Shown piece after piece: positions 1 through 8,820 of a DNA stretch of 64,000 nucleotides. The DNA comes from an uncultured Pseudoteredinibacter sp. (GTDB lineage Bacteria; Pseudomonadota; Gammaproteobacteria; Pseudomonadales; Cellvibrionaceae), in assembly GCF_947502065.1 (NCBI RefSeq), contig NZ_CANMYE010000002.1, forward strand, positions 186,001 to 250,000, written 5' to 3'. A program made the translations under genes and the position numbers. The notes under the pieces were generated by a model, which saw only the letters and a list, made by a program, of their open reading frames with translations, had not been told where the DNA came from and did no database searches. How positions within the stretch are numbered: the stretch's first letter is position 1; each line of letters begins with the position of its first letter.

Positions 1-1
1 T

Positions 2-466
2 TCTTGCTCGAAAAACTTCGGCCTTTATCGTGAACGCATTGGCTTATTGATGGCCATCACTCAAGATAGTAATGCCGCACAAGCCGTTAGCAGCCAGTTG
101 ATCAATATTGCCCGCGGAATTTGGTCTATGCCACCAGCCCATGGCGCTGCACTCGTTGCTACCATTCTTGGTTCCGATGAACTGACCAAGCAATGGGAAG
201 CTGAAGTGAAAGAAATGCGCGATCGAATCAATGGTTTGCGAAGCCAAGCTGTAGCTAAATTAAACGCTGCTTGTAATGGTGTAGATTTTAGTTTTATCGA
301 AAAAGAATTTGGCATGTTCTCTTTCTTGGGCATTAGCCCAGAGCAGGTTGCCAAATTAAAAGCTGACTACGGTATTTATATGGTGAGCTCTTCGCGAATT
401 AATGTTGCTGGCCTAAATGATAGCAACTTAGACTACTTTGCAGATTCGGTAGCTAAAGTCCTATAA
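2..466 (+). CDS. Class I aromatic/aspartate aminotransferase, C-terminal part
   Basis: This is the 3' part of a PLP-dependent class I aminotransferase that transfers the amino group of an aromatic or acidic amino acid to 2-oxoglutarate. The frame is open from base 2 and begins with SCSKNFGLYRERIG, the conserved block holding the lysine that forms the Schiff base with PLP (codon at 11-13). The end contains SSSRINVAGL, matching the conserved arginine region that binds the substrate carboxylate. The first half of the gene lies outside the window. An internal ATG at 50 is not the start because the family motif extends upstream of it. Whether it is TyrB-like or AspC-like cannot be decided from this part. 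A hairpin with a T-tract follows the stop. Confidence 0.9.
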   Translation, partial: SCSKNFGLYRERIGLLMAITQDSNAAQAVSSQLINIARGIWSMPPAHGAALVATILGSDELTKQWEAEVKEMRDRINGLRSQAVAKLNAACNGVDFSFIEKEFGMFSFLGISPEQVAKLKADYGIYMVSSSRINVAGLNDSNLDYFADSVAKVL

Positions 467-493
467 ATCAGGCCCCTTACGTTATACAAGTAG

Positions 494-527
494 CGGGGTC
501 AGAACCTTAGGTTCTGACCCCGTTTTT
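494..527 (+). terminator. Hairpin plus T-tract; copy 1 of the GGGGTCAGA palindrome
   Basis: Two 14-base arms starting CGGGGTCAGAACCT pair perfectly around one base (508) and are followed by TTTTT at 523-527, so this can terminate the aminotransferase transcript. The hairpin is also a member of a dispersed palindrome family found at five other places in the window. Confidence 0.65.
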
Positions 528-529
528 GT

Positions 530-2854
530 TTAAGCTATCTGTGTTGAAAACTCTTCCCGTAGAATCTTTGTTGCTGCCACCATGTTTTTCAGGGCAGGCC
601 ACACCTCTTCTGCCTTACGAGTTTTCAAACCACAATCGGGATTTACCCAAAGCTGATTAACATCAATATTTTTATTGGCTTCTCTCAGAAGCTTTGCCAT
701 CGCTTCTGTACTAGGGGTATTCGGGCTGTGAATATCATACACACCAGGCCCTATATCATTGGGGTAATTAAAATCTTCAAACGCCTGTAGCAACTCACTA
801 CCAGAACGTGAATTCTCGATGGTGATTACATCGGCGTCCATATCGGCAATATGCTCAATAATATCGTTAAACTCGGAATAGCACATATGGGTATGAATTT
901 GCGTAGCATCATCAACACCATTGGCCGATAATTTAAAGTTGCGCACCGCCCACTTCAAATAGTTTTCCCAAGCACTACGTTTTAAGGGCAAACCTTCACG
1001 CAGTGCAGCCTCATCTATTTGAATCACTTTTATTCCCGCAGCCTCTAGATCAAGCACCTCATCTCGTATTGCCAAGGCAATTTGCTCACAGGTCGTTTTA
1101 CGTGGTTGATCGTCACGTACAAAAGACCAATTCAAAATGGTCACCGGACCTGTCAGCATTCCTTTTACAGGCTTATCACTACACGATTGCGCAAAGCGAG
1201 CCCAGCTTACCGTCATAGGTTTCGCTCTTTCGACATCACCGTAAATTATCGGCGGTTTAACACAGCGCGAGCCATAAGATTGAACCCAAGCGAAACGACT
1301 GAATGCGAAGCCATCTAATTGCTCACCAAAGTACTCGACCATATCATTACGCTCGGCCTCTCCATGCACCAACACATCCAAACCAATTTCTTCTTGTTGC
1401 TTGATACATTTTGAAATTTCACTGCGCATCTGCTGTTGATATTGCGCCTCGCCTATTTGTCCCGACTTAAAGGCTCTACGTAAGCGACGAATATCACTGG
1501 TTTGCGGGAACGATCCAATAGTAGTGCTTGGCAACAAAGGCAACTTCAAAGCTTGCTGTTGCAGTTTTCGACGCTTGCTAAATATCGATTGGCGTTGATA
1601 CATACCGGCATGTAGAGCCTGGCTGCGTTGACGAACCTCCGTTTTTTTCGCCCTTTGGTAAGCATCCCATTCACTGAGTGCTTTTCGAGACTGTAAGAGC
1701 TCTCGCTCTACACTTTCCTCGCCACCGCTCAACGCTAATGAGAGAATTTTCAATTCTTGCAGCTTCTGTTTTGCGAATGCTAGTACAGAACGAATATCTG
1801 TCTCATCACCTACAGCTTGAGCTTCGAGATCCAAATCTACCGGCACATGTAACAAAGAGCAACTAGGCGCCAGCCAGATGTCAGCTTCTCTTCGCTCAAT
1901 AATTGGCTTAATAACACTTAAGCTATGATCCAAGTTATTACGCCAGATATTTCGACCGTTGATTATTCCTAGGGACAACACTTTGTGGGAAGGCAACCAA
2001 TCCGCCACCACTTTGATTTCTTTTTCGGCGTTTACCGCATCAATATGCAAGCCTTGCACGGGAAGGTCGCAAGCTAAACGCAAGTTATCCGCAAGGGCAC
2101 AAAAATAGTTAGCCAATAGAATTTTAGGCCCGGCACCATTTATTTGATGATAGGCCAGGTTAATGGCATGACGCCACTCTCTGTCCAACTCCAAAGACAA
2201 TATCGGCTCATCGATCTGCACCCATTCCACTCCTTGCTGGGCAATGGCTTGCAGAATTTCTTTGTACGCCGACAACAAATTGGGTAGTAAATCTAACTTG
2301 GAAAATTTATCTCTTGCTTTTGACAGATACAAATACGTTACCGGCCCAATGATCACAGGCTTAGCCCGTTCTATTGAATAGCCCTCTTCTAAAAACTCTT
2401 TTAAAGACTCAAGCCAGTGATTTGGATTCGCAGAAAATTCCGTCTGCGCTGAAATCTCAGGGACAATATAGTGGTAATTACTATCAAACCACTTAGTCAT
2501 CTCAGCAGCCTGTGTGCAGCCACAAGCACTATCGACGACAGAGCGTCCGCGCGCCGTTTTAAAATAAGCTGCCAAGAAATCTTCTTGATTGCGAGTGGCG
2601 CATCCGGCTTGGGCTCGATCGGGGATATTGCCCAGGGCGAAGCTGGTATCAAGTACCTGGTCGTATAGCGAGAAGTCACCCACGCTAATAAGATCTAAAT
2701 CCTTTTGTTGCTGCCACATCCAGCTGCGCATTTGCTTGGCTTTTTCCATCAACTCTACTGAGCTTAATTCGCCAGCCCAATAAGCTTCTAAAGCAAATTT
2801 CAATTCGCGCTGTGCGCCGATACGGGGAAATCCCAAACTGTGGATGTGTGCCAT
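530..2854 (-). CDS. metE: Cobalamin-independent methionine synthase MetE
   Basis: The 774-residue product matches the family length (about 750-770) of 5-methyltetrahydropteroyltriglutamate-homocysteine methyltransferase, which makes methionine without B12. The N-terminal half has the conserved opening HSLGFPRIGAQRELKFALE. The C-terminal catalytic half carries the zinc ligands: His and Cys in THMCYSEF, Glu in ITIENSRS, and Cys at about 741 in VNPDCGLKTRK. An AGGAG ribosome site lies seven bases before the ATG. It is divergent from metR, whose product normally activates metE with homocysteine as coactivator; candidate MetR sites are between the two genes. Confidence 0.97.
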   Translation of the reverse strand: MAHIHSLGFPRIGAQRELKFALEAYWAGELSSVELMEKAKQMRSWMWQQQKDLDLISVGDFSLYDQVLDTSFALGNIPDRAQAGCATRNQEDFLAAYFKTARGRSVVDSACGCTQAAEMTKWFDSNYHYIVPEISAQTEFSANPNHWLESLKEFLEEGYSIERAKPVIIGPVTYLYLSKARDKFSKLDLLPNLLSAYKEILQAIAQQGVEWVQIDEPILSLELDREWRHAINLAYHQINGAGPKILLANYFCALADNLRLACDLPVQGLHIDAVNAEKEIKVVADWLPSHKVLSLGIINGRNIWRNNLDHSLSVIKPIIERREADIWLAPSCSLLHVPVDLDLEAQAVGDETDIRSVLAFAKQKLQELKILSLALSGGEESVERELLQSRKALSEWDAYQRAKKTEVRQRSQALHAGMYQRQSIFSKRRKLQQQALKLPLLPSTTIGSFPQTSDIRRLRRAFKSGQIGEAQYQQQMRSEISKCIKQQEEIGLDVLVHGEAERNDMVEYFGEQLDGFAFSRFAWVQSYGSRCVKPPIIYGDVERAKPMTVSWARFAQSCSDKPVKGMLTGPVTILNWSFVRDDQPRKTTCEQIALAIRDEVLDLEAAGIKVIQIDEAALREGLPLKRSAWENYLKWAVRNFKLSANGVDDATQIHTHMCYSEFNDIIEHIADMDADVITIENSRSGSELLQAFEDFNYPNDIGPGVYDIHSPNTPSTEAMAKLLREANKNIDVNQLWVNPDCGLKTRKAEEVWPALKNMVAATKILREEFSTQIA

Positions 2855-2912
2855 GTTTTTCTCCTAAATACGGCAAATTGGATAGGTCGCGTATTGTAGA
2901 GAGGCCAAATTG

Positions 2913-2956
2913 TGAATAATATTGATATATTTCGACAATATCATGAATTTTGCTCA
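2913..2956. promoter_or_regulatory. Two candidate MetR binding sites between metE and metR
   Basis: The known MetR box is TGAANNNNNTTCA. TGAATAATATTGA (2913-2925) and TGAATTTTGCTCA (2944-2956) each match seven of the eight fixed bases and are 31 bp apart, about three helical turns. They lie in the divergent metE-metR promoter region, where such sites are expected. This is a consensus match only. Confidence 0.5.
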
Positions 2957-2961
2957 TATAT

Positions 2962-3864
2962 ATGATTGAACGACTGCACTTAGAAATCGTCTTGGCTGTT
3001 GCCGAACACAAAACCCTTACCCGCGCTGCTGAACAACTGTTCCTAAGCCAGTCGGCGCTTAGTCACTCAATCAAGAAGCTGGAATCCCGACTAGGAGTTG
3101 AACTGTGGCTAAAGGAAGGGCGTGGATTAAGACTTAGTCCTGCTGGCTTGAGATTATTAAAGCTGGCACAACGCCTGCTTCCTCAACTTAAGCATTGTGA
3201 GGGGGAGCTCATCGAGTACGCCAAGGGCCGTCGAGGGCAGCTGCGCATTGGTATGGAATGTCACCCATGCTATCAATGGCTTCTGCGCACAGTATCCCCG
3301 TTTTTAGAGCATTGGCCCGATGTAGATGTTGATGTAAAACAACGCTTCCAGTTTGGCGGCCTCGGTGCCATCTTACATCACGACATTGATTTGCTAATTA
3401 CCCCAGACCCTATTCAAGATAAGGCCCTGCAGTACCTTAGCGTATTCAACTATGAGCAAGTTTTGGTCTTACATGAGGAGCACCCTTTAGCAGGTAAGGA
3501 GTATGTGCTGCCGGAAGATCTTTGTAATGAAACATTAATCACCTATCCTGTCGAAAGAGATCGTTTAGATATTTTTAGCCAGTTCTTATCACCTGCGGAA
3601 CAATCGGTTAAAAAGCATCAGTGCATTGAAACAACTGACATTATGCTACAAATGGTTGCCGCTAAACGCGGCGTTACCGCATTACCCGCATGGCTGTTAG
3701 AACAGTATGAGAATACCTTGCCGCTTGCCTCAAGTCGTTTAGGTAAGGCAGGAATACACAAACACATTTATTTAGCGCACCGAATCGAGGATGCTGAGAT
3801 ACCTTATTTGCAGGGGTTCATTGAGCAAGCACAAATAACAGCGGAACATATGTTAAGAACTTAG
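2962..3864 (+). CDS. metR: LysR-type regulator of methionine synthesis MetR
   Basis: A 300-residue LysR-type transcription factor. The N-terminal winged helix-turn-helix contains AVAEHKTLTRAAEQLFLSQS and ALSHSIKKLESRLG, and the rest is the usual periplasmic-binding-protein-like effector domain. The MetR assignment rests on the divergent metE neighbour and the N-terminal pattern MIERLHL; family members start the same way (MIE.kHL). I chose the ATG at 2962 rather than an in-frame TTG at 2950 because this gives the family-like N terminus. It probably activates metE in response to homocysteine and controls itself from the shared promoter region. Confidence 0.9.
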   Translation: MIERLHLEIVLAVAEHKTLTRAAEQLFLSQSALSHSIKKLESRLGVELWLKEGRGLRLSPAGLRLLKLAQRLLPQLKHCEGELIEYAKGRRGQLRIGMECHPCYQWLLRTVSPFLEHWPDVDVDVKQRFQFGGLGAILHHDIDLLITPDPIQDKALQYLSVFNYEQVLVLHEEHPLAGKEYVLPEDLCNETLITYPVERDRLDIFSQFLSPAEQSVKKHQCIETTDIMLQMVAAKRGVTALPAWLLEQYENTLPLASSRLGKAGIHKHIYLAHRIEDAEIPYLQGFIEQAQITAEHMLRT

Positions 3865-3882
3865 CCATGTCGGCTTTGAGAC

Positions 3883-3910
3883 GGGGTCAGATCCCTAGGG
3901 ATCTGACCCC
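3883..3910. repeat. 28-bp perfect palindrome, GGGGTCAGA family, copy 2
   Basis: GGGGTCAGATCCCT is followed directly by its exact reverse complement. It sits between the convergent metR and aldehyde dehydrogenase genes, so it may also act as a transcription stop, although no long T-tract follows on either strand. Confidence 0.85.
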
Positions 3911-3920
3911 TGCCTTTTCT

Positions 3921-5345
3921 TTAATGGACGGGGTTAGAATAAGCTTTGCTGATGTTTACCACTTTCATTGCAGTAAACTCATGAAAGCCCTCTTCACCCC
4001 ATTCGACACCAAGTCCGGATTCTTTGGCTGGCGCAAATGGTATATGAGGCCCAAAAGCGCAGTGCTGATTAATCCAAACAGTGCCTGAATCAATTTTCCC
4101 AGCCACTTCACGGGCACGATCTAAGTTGCCAGACCAGACCGAACCACCCAAGCCGTATTCTGAATTATTCGCTCGAGCAATCACCTCATCAAGATCGCTA
4201 TAACGAACGATTGGTAAAATCGGACCGAAAGGCTCCTCGTCTACTACCGCTGCACCATCTTCAATATCACGCACGACAGTGAGAGGGACAATAAAACCCG
4301 GAGCATCAGGAACATCGCCACCAGCAATTATACGGCCATTAACCTTGGCACTTTCAATATAAGAACAAACCTTATCGAACTGCATGCGGTTTTGCACTGG
4401 GCCAAACTGCACTCCATCCTCAAGGCCATTACCAACCACAGCCGCTGAAGCCAGTTTTGCAATTTCTTCACACAAACCTTCATATATAGAATCGTGAACG
4501 TATAAACGCTTCAAAGCTATACAAACCTGGCCCGAATTTAAAAAGGCCGCGCCAAAAATACCTTCAGCGACCTGCTTAGGATCAACATCATCTAAAACAA
4601 TTGCCGCATCATTACCGCCGAGTTCTAGCGTTAGTCGTTTTAAGGTACTAGAAGCACTGGCCATGATCTTCTTACCTGTTGGAGTAGAGCCAGTAAATGA
4701 AACCTTTGCTATCCCTGGGTGACTGCTGATTGCGGGGCCAAGATCATTGTTGTCACAAAGGATACTTACCACTCCCGCCGGGAAGATATCAGCAATCAAT
4801 TCGGCCAGCCTTAAGCTACTTAATGGCGTTGTAGGTGCCGGCTTTATGATAATACTATTGCCCGCCATCACTGCCGGTGCAATTTTGTATAGACTTATAA
4901 GCAAGGGGAAATTCCAAGGGCATATACCCGCCACGACACCTAAAGGTTCACGTAGAACTTCAATGCGGCCATTGTCATCCTCACTAAGTACTTTGTCTTC
5001 GATCGTGCAATCAGAGAAATAATTAGCAAAGATCTGAGCAAACATTACCTCATCTCTGGCCTGCGCTAATGGCTTCCCTTGCTCCTGAGTCAAGAGACGT
5101 GCAAATTCCTCTGCATTTTCCTCGACAGCGGCTGTCAGTTTTTTAATGTAGGCACCGCGCTCAGCAAAACTGAGTTGTCGCCAAGATTGATAAGCTATTT
5201 GAGCGGATTCTACGGCTTCGTTGAGCATTGTCTCATCGGCAACGGGGCATTTAGCCACTACCGTTTCATCAGCAGGGTTTATCACATCAATTGCTGATGC
5301 GCCCTCGCGCAATTTGCCGCCAATCAATAGTTTGTATTCTGTCAT
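3921..5345 (-). CDS. NAD(P)-dependent aldehyde dehydrogenase
   Basis: Aldehyde dehydrogenase superfamily, oxidising an aldehyde to a carboxylic acid in the cytoplasm. Visible signatures are CPWNFPL near residue 144, the cofactor-region block FTGSTPTGKKI, the catalytic glutamate in LELGGND (about 241) and the nucleophilic cysteine in NSGQVC (about 275), then EEPFGPILP. Of two in-frame starts, the ATG at 5345 fits better: a GAGAGA site lies seven bases before it, whereas it would be too close to the ATG at 5351. It is the last gene of the TonB receptor-acyl-CoA synthetase unit. I infer that it handles the aldehyde made by the amine dehydrogenase encoded nearby; the substrate is not shown by the sequence. 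Confidence 0.92.
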   Translation of the reverse strand: MTEYKLLIGGKLREGASAIDVINPADETVVAKCPVADETMLNEAVESAQIAYQSWRQLSFAERGAYIKKLTAAVEENAEEFARLLTQEQGKPLAQARDEVMFAQIFANYFSDCTIEDKVLSEDDNGRIEVLREPLGVVAGICPWNFPLLISLYKIAPAVMAGNSIIIKPAPTTPLSSLRLAELIADIFPAGVVSILCDNNDLGPAISSHPGIAKVSFTGSTPTGKKIMASASSTLKRLTLELGGNDAAIVLDDVDPKQVAEGIFGAAFLNSGQVCIALKRLYVHDSIYEGLCEEIAKLASAAVVGNGLEDGVQFGPVQNRMQFDKVCSYIESAKVNGRIIAGGDVPDAPGFIVPLTVVRDIEDGAAVVDEEPFGPILPIVRYSDLDEVIARANNSEYGLGGSVWSGNLDRAREVAGKIDSGTVWINQHCAFGPHIPFAPAKESGLGVEWGEEGFHEFTAMKVVNISKAYSNPVH

Positions 5346-5376
5346 CACCATTCTCTCTATATTAATAACCGAACCA

Positions 5377-5404
5377 GGGGTCAGATCCCATGGGATCTGA
5401 CCCC
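5377..5404. repeat. 28-bp perfect palindrome, GGGGTCAGA family, copy 3
   Basis: GGGGTCAGATCCCA followed by its exact reverse complement, between the acyl-CoA synthetase and aldehyde dehydrogenase genes of the same strand. A hairpin here would lie in the message and could reduce read-through or change mRNA stability. Confidence 0.85.
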
Positions 5405-5417
5405 GACACGCGGCAAG

Positions 5418-7127
5418 CTACTTCGCTAATTTCTCAAGCATAATTTCCCGCATACGGAATTTCTGAACCTTCCCTGTTACTGTCATCGGGAACTCTTCTA
5501 CAAACTCGATAAATTTTGGAACCTTAAAATGCGTGATCTTGTCTTTGCAGAAGGCTTGCAAGGTATCCGCGTTTATACTCGCAGCTAATTTAAGCTGAAC
5601 CCAAGCACAAACCTGCTCACCAAATTTTTCATCAGGAATACCAAATACTTGGACATCTTGGATGTCTGGATGAGTAAATAGAAATTCTTCTACTTCGCGT
5701 GGGTAAACATTTTCACCGCCCCGAATGATCATATCTTTTAATCGGCCAACAACTTGTACAAATCCTTCGTCGTCCATCACGCCTAAATCACCAGAATGCA
5801 GCCAGCCATCTTTATCGATGGTTTCCGCCGTGCGCTCAACCTCATCCCAGTAACCTTTCATGACCGAATAACCACGGGTACAAATTTCACCCCGCTCTCC
5901 GATAGCGACGACAGCACCATCTTCGTTACAGATTTTGACTTCCAGACGCGGTCCAGGTCGACCAACGGTTTCCACACGCTTTACTAAAGGATCGTCAACT
6001 GCGGTCATGTGATTCACAGGGCTTAACTCAGTTTGCCCATAAGCAATCAGCACCTTACTCATATGCATCTGGCTGATCACTTTCTTCATTACCTCGGCCG
6101 GGCATGGGGCACCCGCCATAATGCCTGTACGCAAACTGCTAAGCTTAAAGTTCTGAAATTCGGGGTGATCCAACTGTGCAATAAACATGGTGGGAACACC
6201 ATGCAGGGCCGTGCAAGCTTCTTCTTCAACGGCCTGTAAGGTTGTTAGAGGATCGAAAGCTTCATCAGGGAATATCGCGGCACTACCATGAGTAATACAA
6301 GCAAGGTTCCCCATTACCATACCAAAGCAATGGTACAAAGGTACTGGAATGCAAAGGCGATCATTTTGATCCAGTTGCATGCCATCGCCAACGACCTTGC
6401 CATTATTTAAAATATTATAATGACTTAAAGTGGCCCCCTTAGGGTTGCCTGTTGTGCCACTGGTAAATTGAATATTGATGGCATCGTGACAATCTAAAGA
6501 CTGCTGCACCACTTTTACCTGCTTACGAAGATCATCACTCGCTAGAGATTGCAACTCGGAAAAATTCAGCATCCCTGCTGAGGGAGTATCGCCCATCCGA
6601 ATTACCCATTCTAATGAAGGCAAATTTTTGGACTGCAAAGCCTTAGTTGGCAAGGGACTGTCATCAACATGAGGAGAATGATTCTTTAGTTCAGGCATTA
6701 GCTCATCGAGCATATCCAAATAGCGGCTGCTCTTAAAAGATTCCGCACTAATAATGGCCTTACACTGCACCTTATTCAGTGCGTACTCCAACTCATACAA
6801 GCGATAAGCCGGATTAATACAGACCATCACAGCGCCTATTTTTGCCGTAGCGAACTGTGTTAAACACCACTCGATACGATTCGGTGACCAAATGCCCACC
6901 CTATCACCGGGCTTAATTCCCAACGCCAATAAGCCCGCGGCTAGCTTTTCGATTTCCTGCTGATACTCTTGGTAAGTCCAACGAATATTCTGATGCCTAA
7001 CAACAATAGCGCTGTGATTAGGGTATTGCTCAACGGTTCTGTCAAAAGTATCCGGGATGGTCAGCTCTAATAAATCGACGTCTTGGCTGCCACTTAGCTG
7101 AGAAAGTGTTAAAGGACTAGTTTGCAT
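5418..7127 (-). CDS. Acyl-CoA synthetase (AMP-forming), FadD-like
   Basis: A 569-residue ANL-family ligase that activates a carboxylic acid to its CoA thioester through an acyl-AMP intermediate. The phosphate-binding loop is FTSGTTGNPKG, the hinge region is GRLKDMIIRGGENVYPREVEEFL, and the C-terminal catalytic lysine is in TVTGKVQKFRMRE. The start at 7127 is supported by AAGGAG seven bases upstream; a longer frame to 7145 would bury that site. The start overlaps the end of the upstream ligase gene by 11 bases, so translation is probably coupled. Length and motifs fit fatty or aryl-aliphatic acid ligases; the substrate is unknown. Confidence 0.92.
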   Translation of the reverse strand: MQTSPLTLSQLSGSQDVDLLELTIPDTFDRTVEQYPNHSAIVVRHQNIRWTYQEYQQEIEKLAAGLLALGIKPGDRVGIWSPNRIEWCLTQFATAKIGAVMVCINPAYRLYELEYALNKVQCKAIISAESFKSSRYLDMLDELMPELKNHSPHVDDSPLPTKALQSKNLPSLEWVIRMGDTPSAGMLNFSELQSLASDDLRKQVKVVQQSLDCHDAINIQFTSGTTGNPKGATLSHYNILNNGKVVGDGMQLDQNDRLCIPVPLYHCFGMVMGNLACITHGSAAIFPDEAFDPLTTLQAVEEEACTALHGVPTMFIAQLDHPEFQNFKLSSLRTGIMAGAPCPAEVMKKVISQMHMSKVLIAYGQTELSPVNHMTAVDDPLVKRVETVGRPGPRLEVKICNEDGAVVAIGERGEICTRGYSVMKGYWDEVERTAETIDKDGWLHSGDLGVMDDEGFVQVVGRLKDMIIRGGENVYPREVEEFLFTHPDIQDVQVFGIPDEKFGEQVCAWVQLKLAASINADTLQAFCKDKITHFKVPKFIEFVEEFPMTVTGKVQKFRMREIMLEKLAK

Positions 7128-8763
7128 TGGCCCACTCCTTTTCACGCAGCTCTACTCGGCGGATTTTCCCGCTAACCGTCTTTGGTAATTGATCAACAAA
7201 TTCAATTTTTCTGGGGTATTTATAAGGTGCGGTTACAGTCTTTACATGATTTTGTAAATTGAGCTTCAACTCTTCATCGGGACTTACACCCTCAGCCAAA
7301 ACGATAAAGGCTTTTACCACCTCTCCCCGTTCTGCATCTGGGCTTGAAGTCACCGCAGATTCAATCACAGCAGCATGCTCTAAAAGAGCACTTTCCACCT
7401 CAAAAGGGCCAATACGATAACCTGAAGACAAAATCACATCATCAGCGCGCGAGACAAACCAAAAATAACCATCTTCATCCAAAGTGGCTCGATCACCCGT
7501 GATATACCAGTCGCCCCGAAAACAGGCCGCGGTTTTTTCTGGTAACCCTTTGTACTCTTTAAACAAGCCTAAGGGCGCGATCGGTTTAACACACACCGCT
7601 ATATCACCCTCTTCCCCTACGCCTAGGCGATTACCCTCTTTATCGATCACCGCAAGATCAATGCCTGGAATGGGCTTACCCATTGAGCCTGGTTTTGGCT
7701 GCATGTTTGGTGTGTTACCGCAAAGGATGACTGACTCGGTTTGCCCATAGCCATCGCGAATGGTAATCCCCGTTGCTCTGTTCCAGACATCGATAACTTC
7801 AGCATTTAAAGGCTCACCCGCACCGACACAGTGCCTCAGCTTGCCAAAGTTCGTATCACTTAAATCACATTGCACAAACATGCGATAAACCGTTGGCGCC
7901 GCACAAAACGTTGTAATATCGTAACGCGCAAACAAAGCCAAGCTTTGCTCTGCGCTAAAGCCCGATGTGTGGTGAACGAAAATTGCCGCACCTCGTAACC
8001 AAGGGGCAAAATAACTGCTCCATGCCGCCTTAGCCCAACCAGTATCGCTTAAATTCCAGTGCAGATCGTTGTCGGATAGATCCAGCCAATGCTGCCCTGT
8101 ACTGTTGTGGGCACGAGCATAAATATGATTATGGATGCACATCTTTGGATAACCAGTAGTACCCGAAGTAAAATAGCAAAGCGCGTCTTCATCAGATTCT
8201 GTTTTTATCGCAGGAAAATCCGCTGATGCATTGTTGATTATCTCCTGATAAGCCAACATATCCCCTTGTGCGTCCCCGACAATCACAATGTGCTGAAGAG
8301 AATTGCATTGCTCTTTCATCGAGCTAAGCTTATTTGCTTGACTGGAATCCGCAATTAAGCAAGCGGCCTCTGTCGCATCTACGCGATAGGCGATATCTTT
8401 CTCGGACAGTTGAGTGGTGCCGGGTGATGCCACCAAGCCCATACGCAAACAGGCTGTCATGGTGTACCACCACTCTAATTGACGCCCCATTAAGATAATT
8501 ACAGTATCGCCACGCTTTAAACCCTGCATTTGCAAGGCACTGGCCAAACGCTGAGACTCAATACTTAACTTTGAAAAGCTAATTATTTCTTCACGGCCTT
8601 CATCATCCACCCACACAATAGCGGTTTTCTCCGGCTGCTCTCTGGCAAATTTATCAACCACTTCGGCGGCAAAGTTATAATACTCTGGCACAGAAGCGTG
8701 GACGGAGATAGAAGCCTCACCTGGCAATGTGTGTTCATTATTCTTCATGTCATCACTACTCAT
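7117..8763 (-). CDS. Acyl-CoA/acetyl-CoA-type synthetase (AMP-forming), MACS-like
   Basis: A second ANL ligase, 548 residues, from a different branch than its neighbour. Its motifs are YFTSGTTGYPKM (phosphate loop), DGYGQTES, SSGYRIGPFEVESALLEH (hinge) and KTVSGKIRRVELRE (catalytic lysine). The pattern resembles medium-chain or benzoate-type synthetases more than FadD. No strong ribosome site is seen, and an ATG at 8748 is an alternative start. It follows the TonB receptor by 57 bases and overlaps the next ligase. Two different ligases in one unit suggest two acids, or one acid and its shortened product, in the same pathway (inference). Confidence 0.9.
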   Translation of the reverse strand: MSSDDMKNNEHTLPGEASISVHASVPEYYNFAAEVVDKFAREQPEKTAIVWVDDEGREEIISFSKLSIESQRLASALQMQGLKRGDTVIILMGRQLEWWYTMTACLRMGLVASPGTTQLSEKDIAYRVDATEAACLIADSSQANKLSSMKEQCNSLQHIVIVGDAQGDMLAYQEIINNASADFPAIKTESDEDALCYFTSGTTGYPKMCIHNHIYARAHNSTGQHWLDLSDNDLHWNLSDTGWAKAAWSSYFAPWLRGAAIFVHHTSGFSAEQSLALFARYDITTFCAAPTVYRMFVQCDLSDTNFGKLRHCVGAGEPLNAEVIDVWNRATGITIRDGYGQTESVILCGNTPNMQPKPGSMGKPIPGIDLAVIDKEGNRLGVGEEGDIAVCVKPIAPLGLFKEYKGLPEKTAACFRGDWYITGDRATLDEDGYFWFVSRADDVILSSGYRIGPFEVESALLEHAAVIESAVTSSPDAERGEVVKAFIVLAEGVSPDEELKLNLQNHVKTVTAPYKYPRKIEFVDQLPKTVSGKIRRVELREKEWANAN

Positions 8764-8820
8764 TAAAAAGTGCCTACCCTAGATCATTTAGCAGCGGCCT
8801 AAGGCAGGCAAGCACACTAC